A stretch of DNA of 64,000 nt from Dendrophyllia cribrosa (GCA_024195265.1 JAJLRJ010000003.1:56365284-56429283), one strand, 5' to 3'; shown: positions 10,636 through 26,583, counted from the stretch's first letter. Numbers and translations: made by a program. Notes: generated by a model from the letters alone, not told the origin.

Positions 10636-13600
10636 CTGAAATGAGAAATGTGCACAACATTTTCATGAGTTTTTGATAATTAAAGCACGGCCATGACGTT
10701 ATCTTGTCGCCGGAAATTGTTCGTGATACAAGCTTTCATGGTACGTGATCCCAGGATATCATTTCTAATTCTCTGATCACGTTGTTTTCTTTGGTGCCAA
10801 GTTAAACCTGAACCTTTTGTAGCAAGTTTTGTAGCAAGTTTTTTCCTATCCTTTTTCACATTTACAATAGACTGCGAGCAGTCTCTTATTTTTCTTTTAG
10901 TTAGTCGAGCAAGCCCGCAAGCAAGCAAACGAGCAGCGAAGCCTCGAGGAACGAGAGCCTCAGCCCGAGGTAAAATTTCTCGTTCGCGGCTCGCGCGCGC
11001 TCTACTAACAAAAAGAAAAATACAAGACTGCTCGCAGTCTACATTTAAAGTAGCCTTAAAGGTCTTCTTGCGACCACTCTTGCTATAAGCTCACTTTAGC
11101 GACCACCCTCACGAAATCCCGTTGACATTTCCAGTAAAACTATATAAGCGGCTACGCCTCGTTTTTTTAACCCACTTTCGTTTTTTGAAATTGTGATGAA
11201 ACACTCTTCCTCGTGTTTCATATGTTAATTCAAGCCCCTAACTGGTCGCCTACCAGAGCTATATTTGCTTTATTTCATGATGACTGGATTACTTAATTAT
11301 TTTGCATCTTATGTCGTAATGTACAGAGATTTATCTTTTTATTTGACAATTATTAAATTCTGTCCCACGCCCAAGGTTATTTTGAGAAGTGGAACTGTAT
11401 CATAAAAAAATCCGTTGAGTAGATGTGGGTCAATTTTTTTATTCTTGCTGATAGACTGCTGTAAATAACATAACTTACATGATGGCACCTACCTCTTCCC
11501 CAGGCGCAGGTCTAGCGCTGGGAAACAGGGTGCGCGGGGCATTGTGGGAAGGATGCAAAACGAGTGCAGTGCATCAGTCCCACAGTTCCATGCGAACCGC
11601 GCTAGAATAAGGACGAGACAGTGATGAAACTGTCATGCCACGCGAGTGAAGAGTACGGTCATATATTATTTCTAGCAGAAAAATATATATTGTGTAACTA
11701 TTTCGTTGAAAAGCCTCAATAAGATGATACCTGCGCGTGGTTCCACAACTGTCCAGTTTCGTTGCCAGCATAACCTCCTTATCGTCCATCTTGATCACTC
11801 CACAGTGCGGGTCAGCGAGACTGAGTAGACTGGGATTCACAAAAGAAGGCAGATGCTCGCGTGAAACGCGCACGTGCATTCCAGAGGGTAAACAGGCAAT
11901 GACAAAGCCGTAATTCGGTTCTAGAACCAAGAAGAGGACCATAAATTACTATAGGTTATTTGTGATGGTGATGGTATATTGTGAAATTTCACCGAAATTT
12001 AAAAATGTTTAATCGTGCTTTGCAATTAAACTAAGGATGGGATTGGCGTACAGCATATTTAAAAAAAGCGCCTTAAATGGTAGTTGCTATCAGTAGACTT
12101 ATGACCTAACTACACCACCCTAACCCCTGAATAAATTTGCACAGGGCAGACCTGCACTGGTGATTGTCCTCTACCTTTTGGAACAGTAATGTGGGTTATT
12201 TACCATCTACTTGTTTAGTATTGGGAAGTGTATATGATAGTAAAAACGGCTTTAAGTCACCACCCAACTCGGACGCGATCCCCAAAGGGCATTGTTTTTG
12301 GGCCGTTTTGGTCTGAAAACGGGTATAGAATTTGATAATCTAAGTCTGAAATTGGGTCTAGTTTTTAATTAAGGTAACCATGAGAGCGTATAAATCTATT
12401 TCTCTTTTCACTTTTCAAACGAAAAAGAGAGAAAGTGAAGTAACCAAAAAATATCATTCAATTTATATATATGATACAGCGTGATTTACTGCTTCAGATA
12501 CGCAAACGAGGTCTGAAAATGGTTTTAGATTTTAGAGGTCAGGTCTAAAACGGCTATGGAGTAGTTTGGTCTGAAAAAGGGTCAGGATTTAGAGAACCGG
12601 GTGGCATACCCCCACCAAAAAATTCCGACAAGGAGTGTCCCCACAGGACGTGATCGTCTGAGGTGTTATAAGGCGTTGAGCATAGCCAGTTTGATCTTAA
12701 ATAATGAGGTTACATGACTGTTGAGAAGGAGGTGGTGTGAGTTAGAAGTGCTTTCCTTTCCATCTAACCCAGTGATGATATGAGACAATAATTGGCTTAT
12801 ACAGCGGCGTTTATATATAAGAGAACTTTCAAGCAGCAAAACTGTATATCAGGTACAGTATATATACAATTTCCGAATCATTATAAGCTAAACTGTGAGA
12901 ACTTACTTGTAGGGAAAGGTGTCGTCGTTGGTGTCAACAGTGTGGTTGGGGTTGGCGTTGTAGTAGGCTTTGGCGTTGCTAAAATGGGATATGTATTCAA
13001 TTATACCTTAATATAAGTGAATGCTAATTGAAATTTTTTATTAGTTTCTTTTTTTTTTGGCTTAGCTTTATATCCCTGCTGTTATGCTGTCAGTCTGGAA
13101 ATTCCATGCCTTCATTATACCCTATTGGTTTCTTTTCTTTGGGCGAATTCAATGCGGACGTCTAACTGAAGTGATAACATCTTTGCCAATTGTACTCCAA
13201 GCAATATAAATACGACCTCAACAACGTTCCCATCTTACCGATTTGTCCAACTCCACAGTAACGTAATTTGCACACGGGAGCTTTCTGCAAGTTGTAGATA
13301 TAGAAGTCACCGCAGTTTCTAACCGAGATTCGTCTGCGCCACCTACAACATTTTCTACCCCAATTGAAGCACACTGTTCTCGATACCAGCCCATCATGGA
13401 CACTCGGATGTCCTCCTTGTAGCCAGCCTGGGGCGAGAGTACCACAGCGACGCGTGGGAACACAGTTCTCTGGCATTTGATCTCCTGCCAAACCGCTAAA
13501 TCGATACCAGGCCTTGGGTAGCCACCGATCACAAGTGGGTTTGGCGCCTTGGACTGCTTGGTATTGATAGTTTTGTGATCGATCTGAATCGCTAAGTACG

Positions 13601-16600
13601 TTGTAATTGGAGCATTCTTTGAAAAGACGAGAAAGAGTGAAAAAGTCGTATTTAGTTACACCCTTTCTAGCCGTATCTAATGAATTAGTTCTCGCATCAC
13701 TGATTTTTTCAAATAAAGGTTGACCATTGACATCAAAATTTGCTAAAAGTCCACAACGGCATCCCATGCAATCTTTTTTTTATTGCAACGAAGTTAAGTT
13801 GATCATACTTACCCAATAAACTATGGTATTGTAAAGAGCACAGTGAAAGCTAAGTGAGTTCGAAGAGCTTTTATTGCCAACGAAAATGGGTGATAAAATT
13901 CAAATGGCAATTATATCAGTTACTCCTTTATTCCACTTCACACTCGGATCATCATCAAATTTTCACTCATGCGAATAAATCAGAAATAGGACCAGCAATA
14001 GGACTGTCCTGGTATAAACTAAATTATCCAACCAATCACTATGTATAAGCCATGTAAGGCGTGTATGGAAATCAGGAATACTGGCTTAACAAATACATAC
14101 CGATGGGCGGTGTAGGCGCGATGCTAGTGGTTGGCGGTGAATGCGTTGTAGTCATCATCGGTACTGAAATTGGAAAACAACAAATGCATTATAAAGCCGA
14201 ATAGACATTTATTACAATTGTAGCTATTTTTCATTTCAATTTCCCTGTATCTCACCTTTGCGTTTAACGTTATGTCCCTAGCGATTCTATATCCTACTTT
14301 TTTGCATGTAAATACGATCTGCCTTGTCGTATTCATACCCTTCGCAGTAATGTTTGGAAGGGCACCTCTGGGAAACTATTAGGAATTACATGTTTTTTTT
14401 TTTCACGATGCTTTTTAATATCATCGGAGGTAAGCCATGTTCACTAAGGGCAATTACATGATGTTCGTTTGGAATATTTTCTCACCTTGTCGATTGTTTC
14501 CACAATAGCGAAGGCTGCAATACGGGACTCGATGCAATTCATACACGAAAAACCCTCCACAATTACGAACTCTGATATCCGTTGACCAATAACAGCAATT
14601 CGATCCCCAGTGAAAACAGACAGTACCATTAACTATCCCATCAGCCACTGAAGGGTGGGGAGTAGTTAACCAACCCGGCGCATGCGTACCGCAGCGAAGT
14701 TTGGTCACACAAAAATCAGGCATCTTGTCACCAGCTTCTCCAGAGAAACGGTACCAGCCTCTTGACAGAGCTTTGTCGCATATTGCAGGGCGATTATTGG
14801 TTGGATAGCCTTCCGCTCTGTTGGACTCACTCAAGAACTTGTACTTCAAACATTCTGAGAACATTGTAGATGAGCGGAACTTAGTACGTGTTCTGGGGTA
14901 GCAATTTTTGCTCTTCTACGGGTATAAAATGGAACCTCTACTTTAGGACACCCCCATTAAGGGACATTTCCCCTGGTCCCGGCCGGCAAAACGCTCATAT
15001 AATCTTTGTAATTACCACCCATATTAAAGGGACACCTCTATTAAATTAAATGGGCACTTCTCCTGGCCCCGGTTGTTCAAAGGTGGATAACGCTATCCAC
15101 CGCATAAATCACTATCCAGTGGATAAGTATTAACAAAACCAATTGTGTTATCCACTGGGTAGTGATTTATCCGGTAGATAGCGCTATCCATCTTTTGAAC
15201 AACCGGGACCTGGTCCCAATGGTATCCCCTCTATGGAGGTTCCACCGTGTTATTATTTATAGGTAAAATAGGTGAGTATTGGCCTTCTCGGAAGTAACTT
15301 TTAGTGCGAATTTTCTAAATTATTTTTTTTTTCTTGTATCTGTGTTTCCTATTCTGGTATCTTGTTGTATTTTCTAATACACATTTGTTTCGCTTTTACT
15401 CCGTGCCCTGATGAAAATAACATACGTACAGTACAATATAAACTCTAGAATGCTCCCCTAATTCATCTTCTTGAAAGTTGATGTGCTATGTGTATATGCA
15501 ATGTGCTTTATTTAAAGTATTTCAGGCCTGACCTGACTGAGAGTTTTTATATCAAATTAATCAAAATTAAACAAAATAATCAGATTATCGATGTTGTACA
15601 AGATTATACTTATTTAGGAACTAAAATTTCCTCTTCAGGAAATTTTAAAGTCTCACTTAATCATCTAAAAGAAAAAGCACTTCACGCTCTTTTCAGTTTG
15701 AGACAACACACAGATTTTAGTAAGCTAAATCCGTCCCTTGCCTGTAAAATTTTTGATACAATGATATCCCCAATTTTGCTTTATAATAGTGAAATTTGGG
15801 GTGGATATACCAAATCTGATTTTAAGGCTTGGGATAGCTCACAAATTGAAAGAACGCATCTCCAGTTTTGTAAACGCTACCTTTTCAAGTGAGTAATAAG
15901 GCTTCTAATATTGCGTGCAGAGCTGAACTTGGTCGATTTCCTCTAAATATTGCCATTAATCTAAGAATCCTCAACTACTTGTTATACCTTCAAAATAAAC
16001 CCCAAGACTCTTTTGTTAAACAATCTTTCTTAATCTCGTTGGATCTTCACTCGAATGGTAAAATTGGCTTTCACTCTAATCTTATGAAGACATCCGAATA
16101 TTTTAATTTCAGAAATTTTAACCCCGATTTATTAAACACCGCTGAAGTCAAACACTGTACAAATTTAATGAAACAGAAATATATTTCTTATTGGCAACAT
16201 GTACTTCAGCGCGCATTCTCAAAAACTAGAATTTTATAAGAGTTTTAAGAATGAATACAGCTGTTTCGAGAAAGGTTGTCGGAAAAAAGCGCAAAAGTGC
16301 ACGCGACAATCTCGACAAATTATACGGGATATGATCAATGAATTTGAATAAGTCAAATAAATACATGAAAGCCGCGATACCTCGTCCGTACAGGGACGAT
16401 CTTAGATGGCGGGCCATTGGGATAAATGAGTTTTTAGGATATAGCATGGATGACTACCCACAATACCTTTCTGGATTGTCGCGTGCACTTTTACGCTTTT
16501 TTCCGACAACCTTTCTCGAAACAACTGTATACCCCCTCAAATTATCTAGGCCTAACTAGAAGAGCATCTGATATATAGGAGGGTATTAACTAAATTACGT

Positions 16601-19600
16601 ATAAGTAATCATAAACTTATGATCGAACTGGGCAGATACAACAAAATTCCCAGAGACAAAAGGCTTTGCCCAGTTTGTGGTTCCAATCAAATCGAAGACG
16701 AAATCCATTTTCTTTTCTATTGTTCAAAATACGCAACAATAAGAGATAATTTTTACAATAAAATACAGACTTTTATACCAAATATTAGCCATTTACCTGT
16801 AAATGAATTGATCATAGAATTAATGAATTCTTCCATTTACTTTGTAAACATGCAATTAATTAAATTTATTTCATCTTGTTTTGATTCTCGAGATAAAAAT
16901 AATTGTTACCGATGTAATTTAATTATTCCAACGTGAATATCATTATCATTTTTGTTTTCTTTCCTTTTGTTAGTTAGTTGTAAGCTTTTGCAATATTGTA
17001 AAATCTACAGTCATGCAAATAAAGCTAAATGTTGTTGTTGTTGTTGTTGTTATATCTGAGATTAGCAGGATTCATCTTAACATTGGCTAATAATCATGAG
17101 TTCAGATAGGAAAACAGGAGTCAACCCTTTATAACGATAACTTTAATTTAAAAGTAACCAATGCTTTATTACCTATTGATGGAGTCGCGGGTGTCTCTGG
17201 TAAAGTTGAAGTGGAGCTTGCAGTTGATCGATGAGTTGATTTTGATGTTGCTTGTGAAGGGGCGCTCGTGGTCGTGGCTAAAAAAAGAACGATAAAAGAA
17301 AGTCATGAACGAGAAAGTTATCTTTACAGCGCTAGGCCAACTTTTAAGTTATTATAGACTATTTGTAGTTTCTATATCCGATTTTAGTTGGCGCGAAAAC
17401 GAAATGTATGTAGCGGCAAATTTACTTTTCGAAAACGGTTGATGCGATTTTACTGCACTTAAAATATTATTACTATATTAACAAAAAAAAACTTTACAAG
17501 CCCCAATCTATCTCGAGGCCTTTTGTATTCTCCCTCATTATTACACGTATAGTTCCACAAAATAACTGAAAAGTTAAATTATATAATATGTTTTCTTTAC
17601 TGAAACATCTATAATAGATGACATTAACCCTTTCCCAAACCTAAGCCTAAATCTCACACAATTCAGGCCTGGACTACACAAAAGGCTTGGTTACCAATGA
17701 CGACCGTTTACGAAAGAGAAATGAGCCTCACGTATGCGGCGAAACCAGATACCACGCAACTCTTAACAACCTCTAATTTCATCGCTATCAGGTCTACAAA
17801 ACAAATGGGTACTTCTCGCCGAGTCTAAAGTTATTATTGCCAAAGGCACAAACAGACTGTGTGAATTGTGTTAATTTGTTTAAGACTCTTTCAATGTGGT
17901 AATACAATAGGTCTTTGAAGAAGAGTGGTCGTTTTATCTCTGAAAACAATTAAGACCAATTAAACCAGAGCGAAACCTAAACTTCTCTTAAATATCTTTG
18001 AAAATCGTACTCACCTTGTACTCCGTTGCCGCAGTAGCGCAATCTGCAGACACTGGGTTTGCTCAACTCGTAGACGTAAAACCCACTGCAATTACGAACA
18101 CGGATGTACGCTGACCAGCTGCAGCAGTCACTACTCCAATGAAAGCACACTTTGGCGCGAAAAGCTCCCTGGGCTACTGTGGGATGTGTGTCCGAAAGCC
18201 AGCCTGGCGCATGAGTACCGCAGTGCAATTTAGCGACACACGATGTTGGCATTCGATCACCAGCGTCTCCTTGAAATCTGTACCAGCCTATCTGAAGGGA
18301 CTTATCGCATTTAGCAAGGCTTCTGTCAGCTTTAAAGTACATTGATCTATCAGCAGAGTCGAGGTGCGAGTAGTTGAGACACTCTGAAAAAGCAAGAAAA
18401 ATACAAAATGAGAAACCATTTTAGGAGACGAAATAAGAAATGTCCTCGTATGTCTTTGTGATTTGCGCTGTTCGATTAAACATGAGTACATCCTAGTTCG
18501 TTGCAAACCACGTTAGTTCTGGGTGCTTTGTACTGTATCTTAAAAGATCTCCAAGATACATTCCATAAGGCTGTCAAGAAGAGCAGTGTGCAAGCCGTTT
18601 ACAATGGGGGAACTTCTTGAATTTGCTGTTGGAAAATTGTTGTGTACGCTCGCGTAGAATCAGGAGGCTGTAGTAGGAAGTAAATGGAGTGACTATCTAA
18701 CGGAATAACTTACCAGGTGGAAGGGGCGTGGGAAGCACTGTACTTGAAACTGAAAAACAAATAAGATAAAAAAAACGGGCAAACAATTTTCAGCTAAATG
18801 TTCCAAGTGGAAGCATATGCATGTAAGTTACATGTTAAGTTAAAGCTTTATTAACGGGTCAGCGTCCTGGCTGATACATGTACATCGTAGTTTCATGATT
18901 ATGGCCAAGAACTTGCTTTATTATCTTGAAATAGGAAGAACAAAATCGTCTAAAGCGATTTAAGCAAATAAATATTAACTTAAGAGCCACAATAACAGCT
19001 TAAAAAGTCAACATTCCACAAGAATGGCAAGTTTGATTTCTTGACCGCCTGTCACGAAATCAAAATTGATGAACTGCGTAATCCACTTCCATCCTTGTAA
19101 TCCTCCACTTTATCTCCAAACTACTGCTTCTGTTTTGCTCTAAAGAATCTTTTTATCCAATTAAGTTGTATGTTTGGCGATGTAACAATTGGAAATAAGA
19201 TAAGCGAAATTTGTTATTTCGGTGGGACTGTGTCCCTTTAAAGTGCCTATAACCCCTAGAAAGTTATTTTCACAATCAACTCTATGTACATTGAATAGTT
19301 GAATGGTAAAATATTTCTGGTTTTGAACGTCGCGTTTGTGAGTTATAGAGTTTTGAATTTTTGAGTTTTGAATTGTTTCTGTAAATAAATAAATTACAAA
19401 ACTTGATCTTAAATTTAATTTAATTTATTTAATTTACTCAACTTTAATTATACAGATCTTAACATACTATACAAATTAAAGACAAATTAACAATTAAAAT
19501 AAATGTAAAAATACATATATTTGAGCGCTTTGTCATTTGCGATTTTGATTAAACGACAGCAGTTATTTAAAGCCTAGGAGACCCTCTACCTTGTCCATTT

Positions 19601-20786
19601 CCACAATAGCGCAGATTGCACGTTAGCGTTGGAGAGAGGTCGTATACGAAGAACGAACCACAGTTGCGCACTAGAACAGAATTGCGCCAAGAACAGCAAC
19701 TCTTCCAATGAAAGCACACTTCACGTCGAACCTTCCCTTCATACACTGCGGGGTGAGAGCCGACAAGCCAACCGGGGGCATGTGCATCGCAGTGGTGTGT
19801 AGGGACACACGAGGTCGGTATTTCGTTCCCAGCAGGCCCATCGAACCTGTACCATCCTCGTGGTAATTTATCATCGCATGACGACACTGAATCGTTGAAG
19901 TTCATAGATCGACTGCTTGAATTGAGAGTAACGTAGTTTTGACATTCTGCAAGTAACAACAAACAAATCTTTGTACTTGCTGTCGTTGAAGTTTAACCCT
20001 CTATCTAATAAAGTCAAACCTCGCTTTCGGACATGTACACTCACTAAACACACGTTTAATACTTGCACCTCGTTATTAAAACAGTTTTCTCTAAACCGAC
20101 GGACCATATATTTTCTCTAAATTAATTACCTAGTGCGAAAACCTCGTTAATGCGGAATAATTTTCTGGTCCCGAACTGTAAAGATCAAGTAGTACCACAA
20201 AACTAGCATCCTGTTTTCAACCGCGTTTTATGTAATTTTCAAATTGACACTGACAGTGAAATGATTAAAAGGACAGTATAGTAAAACATATATTCATATG
20301 GCAGTTCTTCCAAGATTATTTGACAGTGGGTGGTATTCTTAAATGTGGAATTTGCAGCCAAGGCTGTCTTACCTGATGGAACAGTTGTTGGTTTTGGCGT
20401 TGGCAATGGAGTTGATGACTCTAAAGTGTAATAAATAAACACGGAAAAAGGAGCAAGCATGATAAAATATTTCTGTTATTTTCGCAACGGAATTAATGCT
20501 AAACAATTTCGGTTGTTTGAATTGCAAAAGTGCCTGGATCATAATACTTGGTCCGAGTGAGCCGCTTCTTTAACACTGTATCTTTCGATAAAACACATGA
20601 GTTACCTCTTGAGTACTTAGCCCGCTTCATGTTCACAAAACAAATAAAAAAAGACGAATTTCGAATGTGCAGGCAATAGGGTTTATAATGGTAATTGAAC
20701 TGAGTGGAGTGCAATTTGGTCTGTTATATATAACATAGCGGGCAAAATTACTGAATGCTGATTGGCTGAGACAGAGGGCATTTTTC

Positions 20787-20829
<43 letters not shown>

Positions 20830-23057
20830 CTTTATCCTGATTGGTCGAGCATAAACATTTCTCACTCGTGATTGGTTGGGCGCGTCGTTCTCGTTGCATT
20901 CAGTTGGCTTAACGGGATTTTGAAGAAAATTTACAAACGGAGCACTCGCATGTTTCGCCGGGGATTTTTCGATAAAAAAGGAAGCAAATCGGATGATACG
21001 TAAGAAAGAAATTCTACAGGTGAATTACAGCATTTTACGCCAAACAGGAAGCGATTATTTATGTTAAAACGTGGATTAACCTGGCGCTTGCAGGTCAGTT
21101 TGCGACGTTGAAGACCTCGAAGAAATTCATTCATTGCGGCAAAAGGTTTTAAAATTCCATCACTTCATTGAAGATTTGTGGATTTCTGCGGACCAAAGGA
21201 AAGAACTTTGACAGATTTTGCAGAAAGGGACAATATACGTTTAACAGGAGGAAGAATAAGGCTAAAAAAGGGAAAGAAAGCAATTAAATTGCCAAACGTG
21301 TAAGCAAGTTTGAAATCGCCATTTGTTGTTGTTATCAAAGCGGCAAAAACTTCAAACACAGGTACGCTTAAATAAAACTCGCTTTGTTTTTGTCGTAAAG
21401 AGTCTTTTATCGATAAAAATTAGGCTATGTTCTCCAGATGTACATAACAGCCAAATGTATCTTTGACCGATTAGAAATTTATTCAACCACAATTAGTTGA
21501 AAAGTTTTTCTTGTCAATTTGCGAGAGAGTATTTTCACTTCGGGCAGTTTCAAGTCTGAGTGACTGTTAAAAAGTCTGAAAGGTTTCCCTATAATTTTGC
21601 CTGCTATGTTATAAACAAGTAATCGCATGTTCCCTCGTAAAATTAAGGATTAATATCACTCGTGTTTTCAGAAGCTGTAGAAATTGCATTCGTCGGCTTC
21701 TGAAAACACGCGTAATCCACTTCTATCCTTGTAATCCTCCACTTTATCTCCAAACTACTGCTTCTGTTTTGCTCTAAAGAATCTTTTAATCCAATTAAGT
21801 TGTATGTTTGGCGATGTAACAATTGGAAATAAGATAAGCGAAATTTGTTATTTCGGTGGGACTGTGTCCCTTTAAAGTGCCTATAACCCCTAGAAAGTTA
21901 TTTTCAGAACCAACTCTATGTACATTGAATAGTTGAATGGTAAAATATTTCTGGTTTTGAACGTCGCGTTTGTGAGTTATAGAGATTTGAATTTACAAAA
22001 TGCTAATTAGATGACGTCAACCCGGGAATCATTTATTATACAACTACTTGTTTTCACCTCCAACTCATACTTTTTACGAATCAATCGACTATCCACAGTT
22101 TATTTTTAGCATTTATTAAATTAATTATCTTCAAGCTGTAAACTGCGCATTGTAAATTGGTGTAGAAATAATGGCAAATTCCCAGGTTGACGTCATCTAA
22201 TTAGCATTTTGTAAATTCAAAGCTCTATAACTCACAAACGCGACGTTCAAAACCAGAAATATTTTACCATTCAACTGTTCAATATACATAGAGTTGATTG
22301 TGAAAATAACTTTCTAGGGATTATAGGCACTTTAAGGTGGCTCCAAGTAGTTGTTGTTGTTGTTGTTTTTTTTTGGGGGGGGGGGTCACACTTCTCTTTT
22401 TAAATGCACTTATACATATTCTTACTTTAGCTCAATAAATCTGAATTGGATAAAAGTTTTGGACAATGCTCTTTTTATGCTAATCAGCGTTTCCATAGCA
22501 ACGGTAAACAAACATGGCGAAAAACACGGATGGAGCTTTTAATTTAAATGCAGTTTTAAAAGAGTGAAAACACCAAGCAAAACTGCATTTAAATGAAAAG
22601 CTCGATCTCTTTATTGCCGAGGAGTTAGTCAGGGCTATTTGCAGAGAGAAATAATTTAAGTCTGAAGAAACTTTGTTTGATGATTTAATGATAATTTTTG
22701 AGACCTATGGAATGTTTTGACCGCTTATATTTCAAACATGAAAAACACATGTTAGAAAGTTTCCGCAATTTATTTAAAATCGAACAGTTTTATTTGTTTG
22801 AAATTTCCCCAGTTAGTGTGCTACATTGTGTAAATTATAGCCCATTTATTCGCTTGTCGCGGGCAGCCCCAAAATAGAAAGATATTTCGGAAAAACTGTT
22901 TTTCGCCATGTTTGTTTACCGTTATTATGGAAACGTTGATAGGCATAAAAAGAGCATCGTCCAAAACTTTCATCCAAGCCTGACATCTGGCTATCAAATT
23001 CAGATTCATTGAGCTAAAGTAGGATCATGTATAAACCCATTTAAAAAGAGAAGTGTG

Positions 23058-23088
<31 letters not shown>

Positions 23089-26000
23089 AAAAAAAAAAAA
23101 AACTACTTGTTGGAGCCACCTTAACTCCATCCCAGGGAAAGTTTCAAGGGATGTATTCAGGTGAAAAAAAGTGACCCTTCATTGTTAATTATGAAATTGA
23201 GATGTGTCATCAGCTTGTGATGGAGCCTGATGCAGAAAGCTGCTATCATTTATCTCACTTCACTACCCAATCCCGGAACGAAAATAAGCTAGTAACATTT
23301 AAATATGGGTATATAAGCTTATATGAGGGCTGTTTGAAACAGAAAACCCAACAACGCCTTGTTGGTTACCATGTCTATTAGAATTCAAACAGAACACAAA
23401 CTTCTAGAAAAGTAGTTGAATTCCCAAGGAAGATTTGAGAGCTATTAGTTACTCCCATTTATCATATGACCTGTACAGCCCTGTGAGCCTTTTCTTTGCA
23501 AAACCATTGATGAAAGTCCCGTATGAGGGCCGTACGCATTGGCGCGAGCGGGGCCGGAAAAAAGCCGTACGGCCCTACTACAAGATTTCAAGTAATTGTG
23601 TCTCCAAATTGGTCATATGGTAAAATACTTATTGACTAAGTTAGGTCGGGCCGGATGGGAAAATATTGCTCGCTGAGCTCGGTCCGTACACCATGACCTC
23701 GAGCCAAATATTTTCCCATCCGGCCCTCCCACTTAGTCAATAAGTACATATTATTTTTTATATTATTCCTCAGCGGTAATGTGCAAGTTCGTATCTTTAT
23801 TTGTCGGTTCAGTAGGCAGTTTAAGCAAATTATCAGGAAAATGACCATTATGGTATGAAAGAAATGGTAAATACTGCACGGAATTTCCCTTCGGATTGTT
23901 CGCGTTCCATTAAATGAAATACCAAGTATCACCCAAAATGTATTGCGCGCCCAATGCCTCGACGATTGAATTTAACGCAGTCGAAAATTCCCGAAATAGC
24001 CAATCACGAGCGAGCTCGTCATTTGAAAACAAAAACAAACGACCGCAAAGCCCAATGGGTGATACTGGGCCTTTAAACAACCAGTACAACCAGTTATATA
24101 TGGTAAACAACAAATATTTCCAGTGTCAGTCCATGAAAGTGTCTAGTCTAGAGCTAATATATCACTGAGATCGAGATTGCACCATGCTGGGGATTTGTGC
24201 TGAGGGCAAGTGAAGTCTATGAATATAGCTTAAATAATAAAGGGTCAATTAAACAAACAGGATATTCACACAAATACTGGTACCTGCTGGAGTGGATTTT
24301 TCGGTGGTGGACGCCAGTGTTGTTGTTTCTGTAAATAAATAAATTACAAAACTTGAACTTAAATTTAATTTAATTTATTTAATTTACTCAACTTTAATTA
24401 TACAGATCTTAACATACTATACAAATAAAGACAAATTAACAATTAAAATAAATGTAAAAATACAATATCTGAATAATTAGGTCAGTTTATACAGAATACA
24501 AAGATTCCTTATAAAAATAAACTGCCTCAATGTAGCTCAAATAGCTTAAAGTAAAAAGAATAGAAATTACAAAACAATTTAAAGTGACTTTATGCATTAT
24601 TGTCAGAAACCTTAAGGACGCCATTTGTCAATGCCAACATACGCGTTCTTCATTCTAGAAATACTTGTTCTGCACTGCATCCGCCATCACGACTGATAAG
24701 CTGTTTCACCAGCCGAGTGTAGAAAATATTTCTCTTGCAATATTTGTTACTTATAATAAAGTTGTTGTTGTTGTTGTTTTTACCTGGCGAAGTTGTTGTT
24801 GTAGATGATGCAGCAGTTGACGCAGTAGTTTGTTTAGCTGTTGTTGTCTCTGCAATCAGATTAGTCATAAAGTCAAAATCATCATTGTAATGTATAGACG
24901 CCTCCATTCTAGGTTCTTGTTGTTGTTTTTACCTGGCAAAGTTGTTGTTGTTGTAGATGTTGTAGTAGTCGGCGCAGTAGTTTGTGGAGGTGTTGTCGTT
25001 TCTGCAATCAAATTTAGTTATACAATCAAAATCATTTTTAAGTTATAAACGCTCCATTTTAGATCACTCAGTCACACAGGATGCCGAGGACGTTGTGTGG
25101 CCGGGGGCGGTTTGTACACAAATGGAACGTTTGTGCTTCGAACCTTGGTCTTTGCCCTTGTTATATGATAATATCCTCGGGTAAATAACTTTACTGCACA
25201 ATGACTTCGCCCATTTAAAAAATAAAAATTAAATGCTTTTGTTATATCTTCTTTCCCACTCCTAGAACCGGTCCTTTTTCTACGAGTTCGTATTGTTTAA
25301 GCTGTTGATTCAACGTCCTATTTGAGCGCTTTATCATTTGCGATTTTGATTAAACGACAGCAGTTATTTAAAGCCTAGGAGACCCTCTACCTTGTCCATT
25401 TCCACAGTAGCGCAGATTGCACGTTAGCGTTGGAGAGAGGTCGTATACGAAGAACGAACCACAGTTGCGCACTAGAACAGAATTAGACCAAGAACAGCAA
25501 CTCTTCCAATGAAAGCACACTTCACGTCGAACCTTCCCTTCATACACTGCGGGGTGAGAGCCGACAAGCCAACCGGGGGCATGTGCATCGCAGTGGTGTG
25601 TAGGGACACACGAGGTCGGCATTTTGTTCCCAGCAGGCCCATCGAACCTGTACCATCCTCGTGGTAATTTATCATCGCATGACGACACTGAATCGTTGAA
25701 GTTCATAGATCGACTGCTTGAATTGAGAGTAACGTAGTTTTGACATTCTGCAAGTAACAACAAACATACCTTTGTACTTGCTGTCTTTGAAGTTTAACCC
25801 TCTATCTAATAAAGTCAAACCTTGCTTTCGGACATGTACACTCACTAAACACACGTTTAATACTTGCACCTCGTTATTAAAACAATTTTCTCTAAACCGA
25901 CGGACAATATATTTTCTCTAAATTAATTACCTAATGCGAAAACCTCGTTAATGAGGAATAATTTTCTGGTCCCGAACTGTAAAGATCAAGTAGTACCACA

Positions 26001-26583
26001 AAACTAGCATCCTGTTTTCAACCGCGTTTTATGTAATTTTCAAATTGACACTGACAGTGAAATGATTAAAAGGACAGTATAGTAAAACATATATTCATAT
26101 GGCAGTTCTTCCAAGATTATTTGACAGTGGGTGGTATTCTTAAATGTGGAATTTGCAGCCAAGGCTGTCTTACCTGATGGAACAGTTGTTGGTTTTGGCG
26201 TTGGCAATGGAGTTGATGACTCTAAAGTGTAATAAATAAACACGGAAAAAGGAGCAAGCATGATAAAATATTTCTGTTATTTTCGCAACGGAATTAATGC
26301 TAAACAATTTCGGTTGTTTGAATTGCAAAGGTGCCTGGATCATAATACTTGGTCTGAGTGAGCCGCTTCTTTAACACTGTGTCTTTCGATAAAACACATG
26401 AGTTACCTCTTGAGTACTTAGCCCGCTTCATGTTCACAAAACAAATAAAAAAAGACGAATTTCGAATGTGCAGGCAATAGGGTTTATAATGGTAATTGAA
26501 CTGAGTGGAGTGCAATTTGGTCTGTTATAACATAGCGGGCAAAATTACTGAATGCTGATTGGCTGAGACAGAGGGCATTTTTC

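Larger units (their letters stand above)
19516..21707 (-). repeat. Segmental duplication, copy A
   Basis: This block contains a D8C exon and a linker exon and is nearly identical to parts of 24913-29933 and 31999-35079. It also includes an 890-bp inverted-repeat element (20727-21613, ends TTATAACATAGCRGGCAAAA). It stops inside the second arm of a hairpin at about 21707, where repeat family 4 is joined. The flank at 19376-19515 matches sequence next to linker exon 24284-24328 and keeps only a few bases of that exon. Confidence 0.9.

Noticed and set aside
20239..21359. Small minus-strand frames repeated three times in the duplication
   Set aside because: Conservation between copies is explained by recent duplication of non-coding DNA. 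Apart from the 48-nt linker exon they show no domain.
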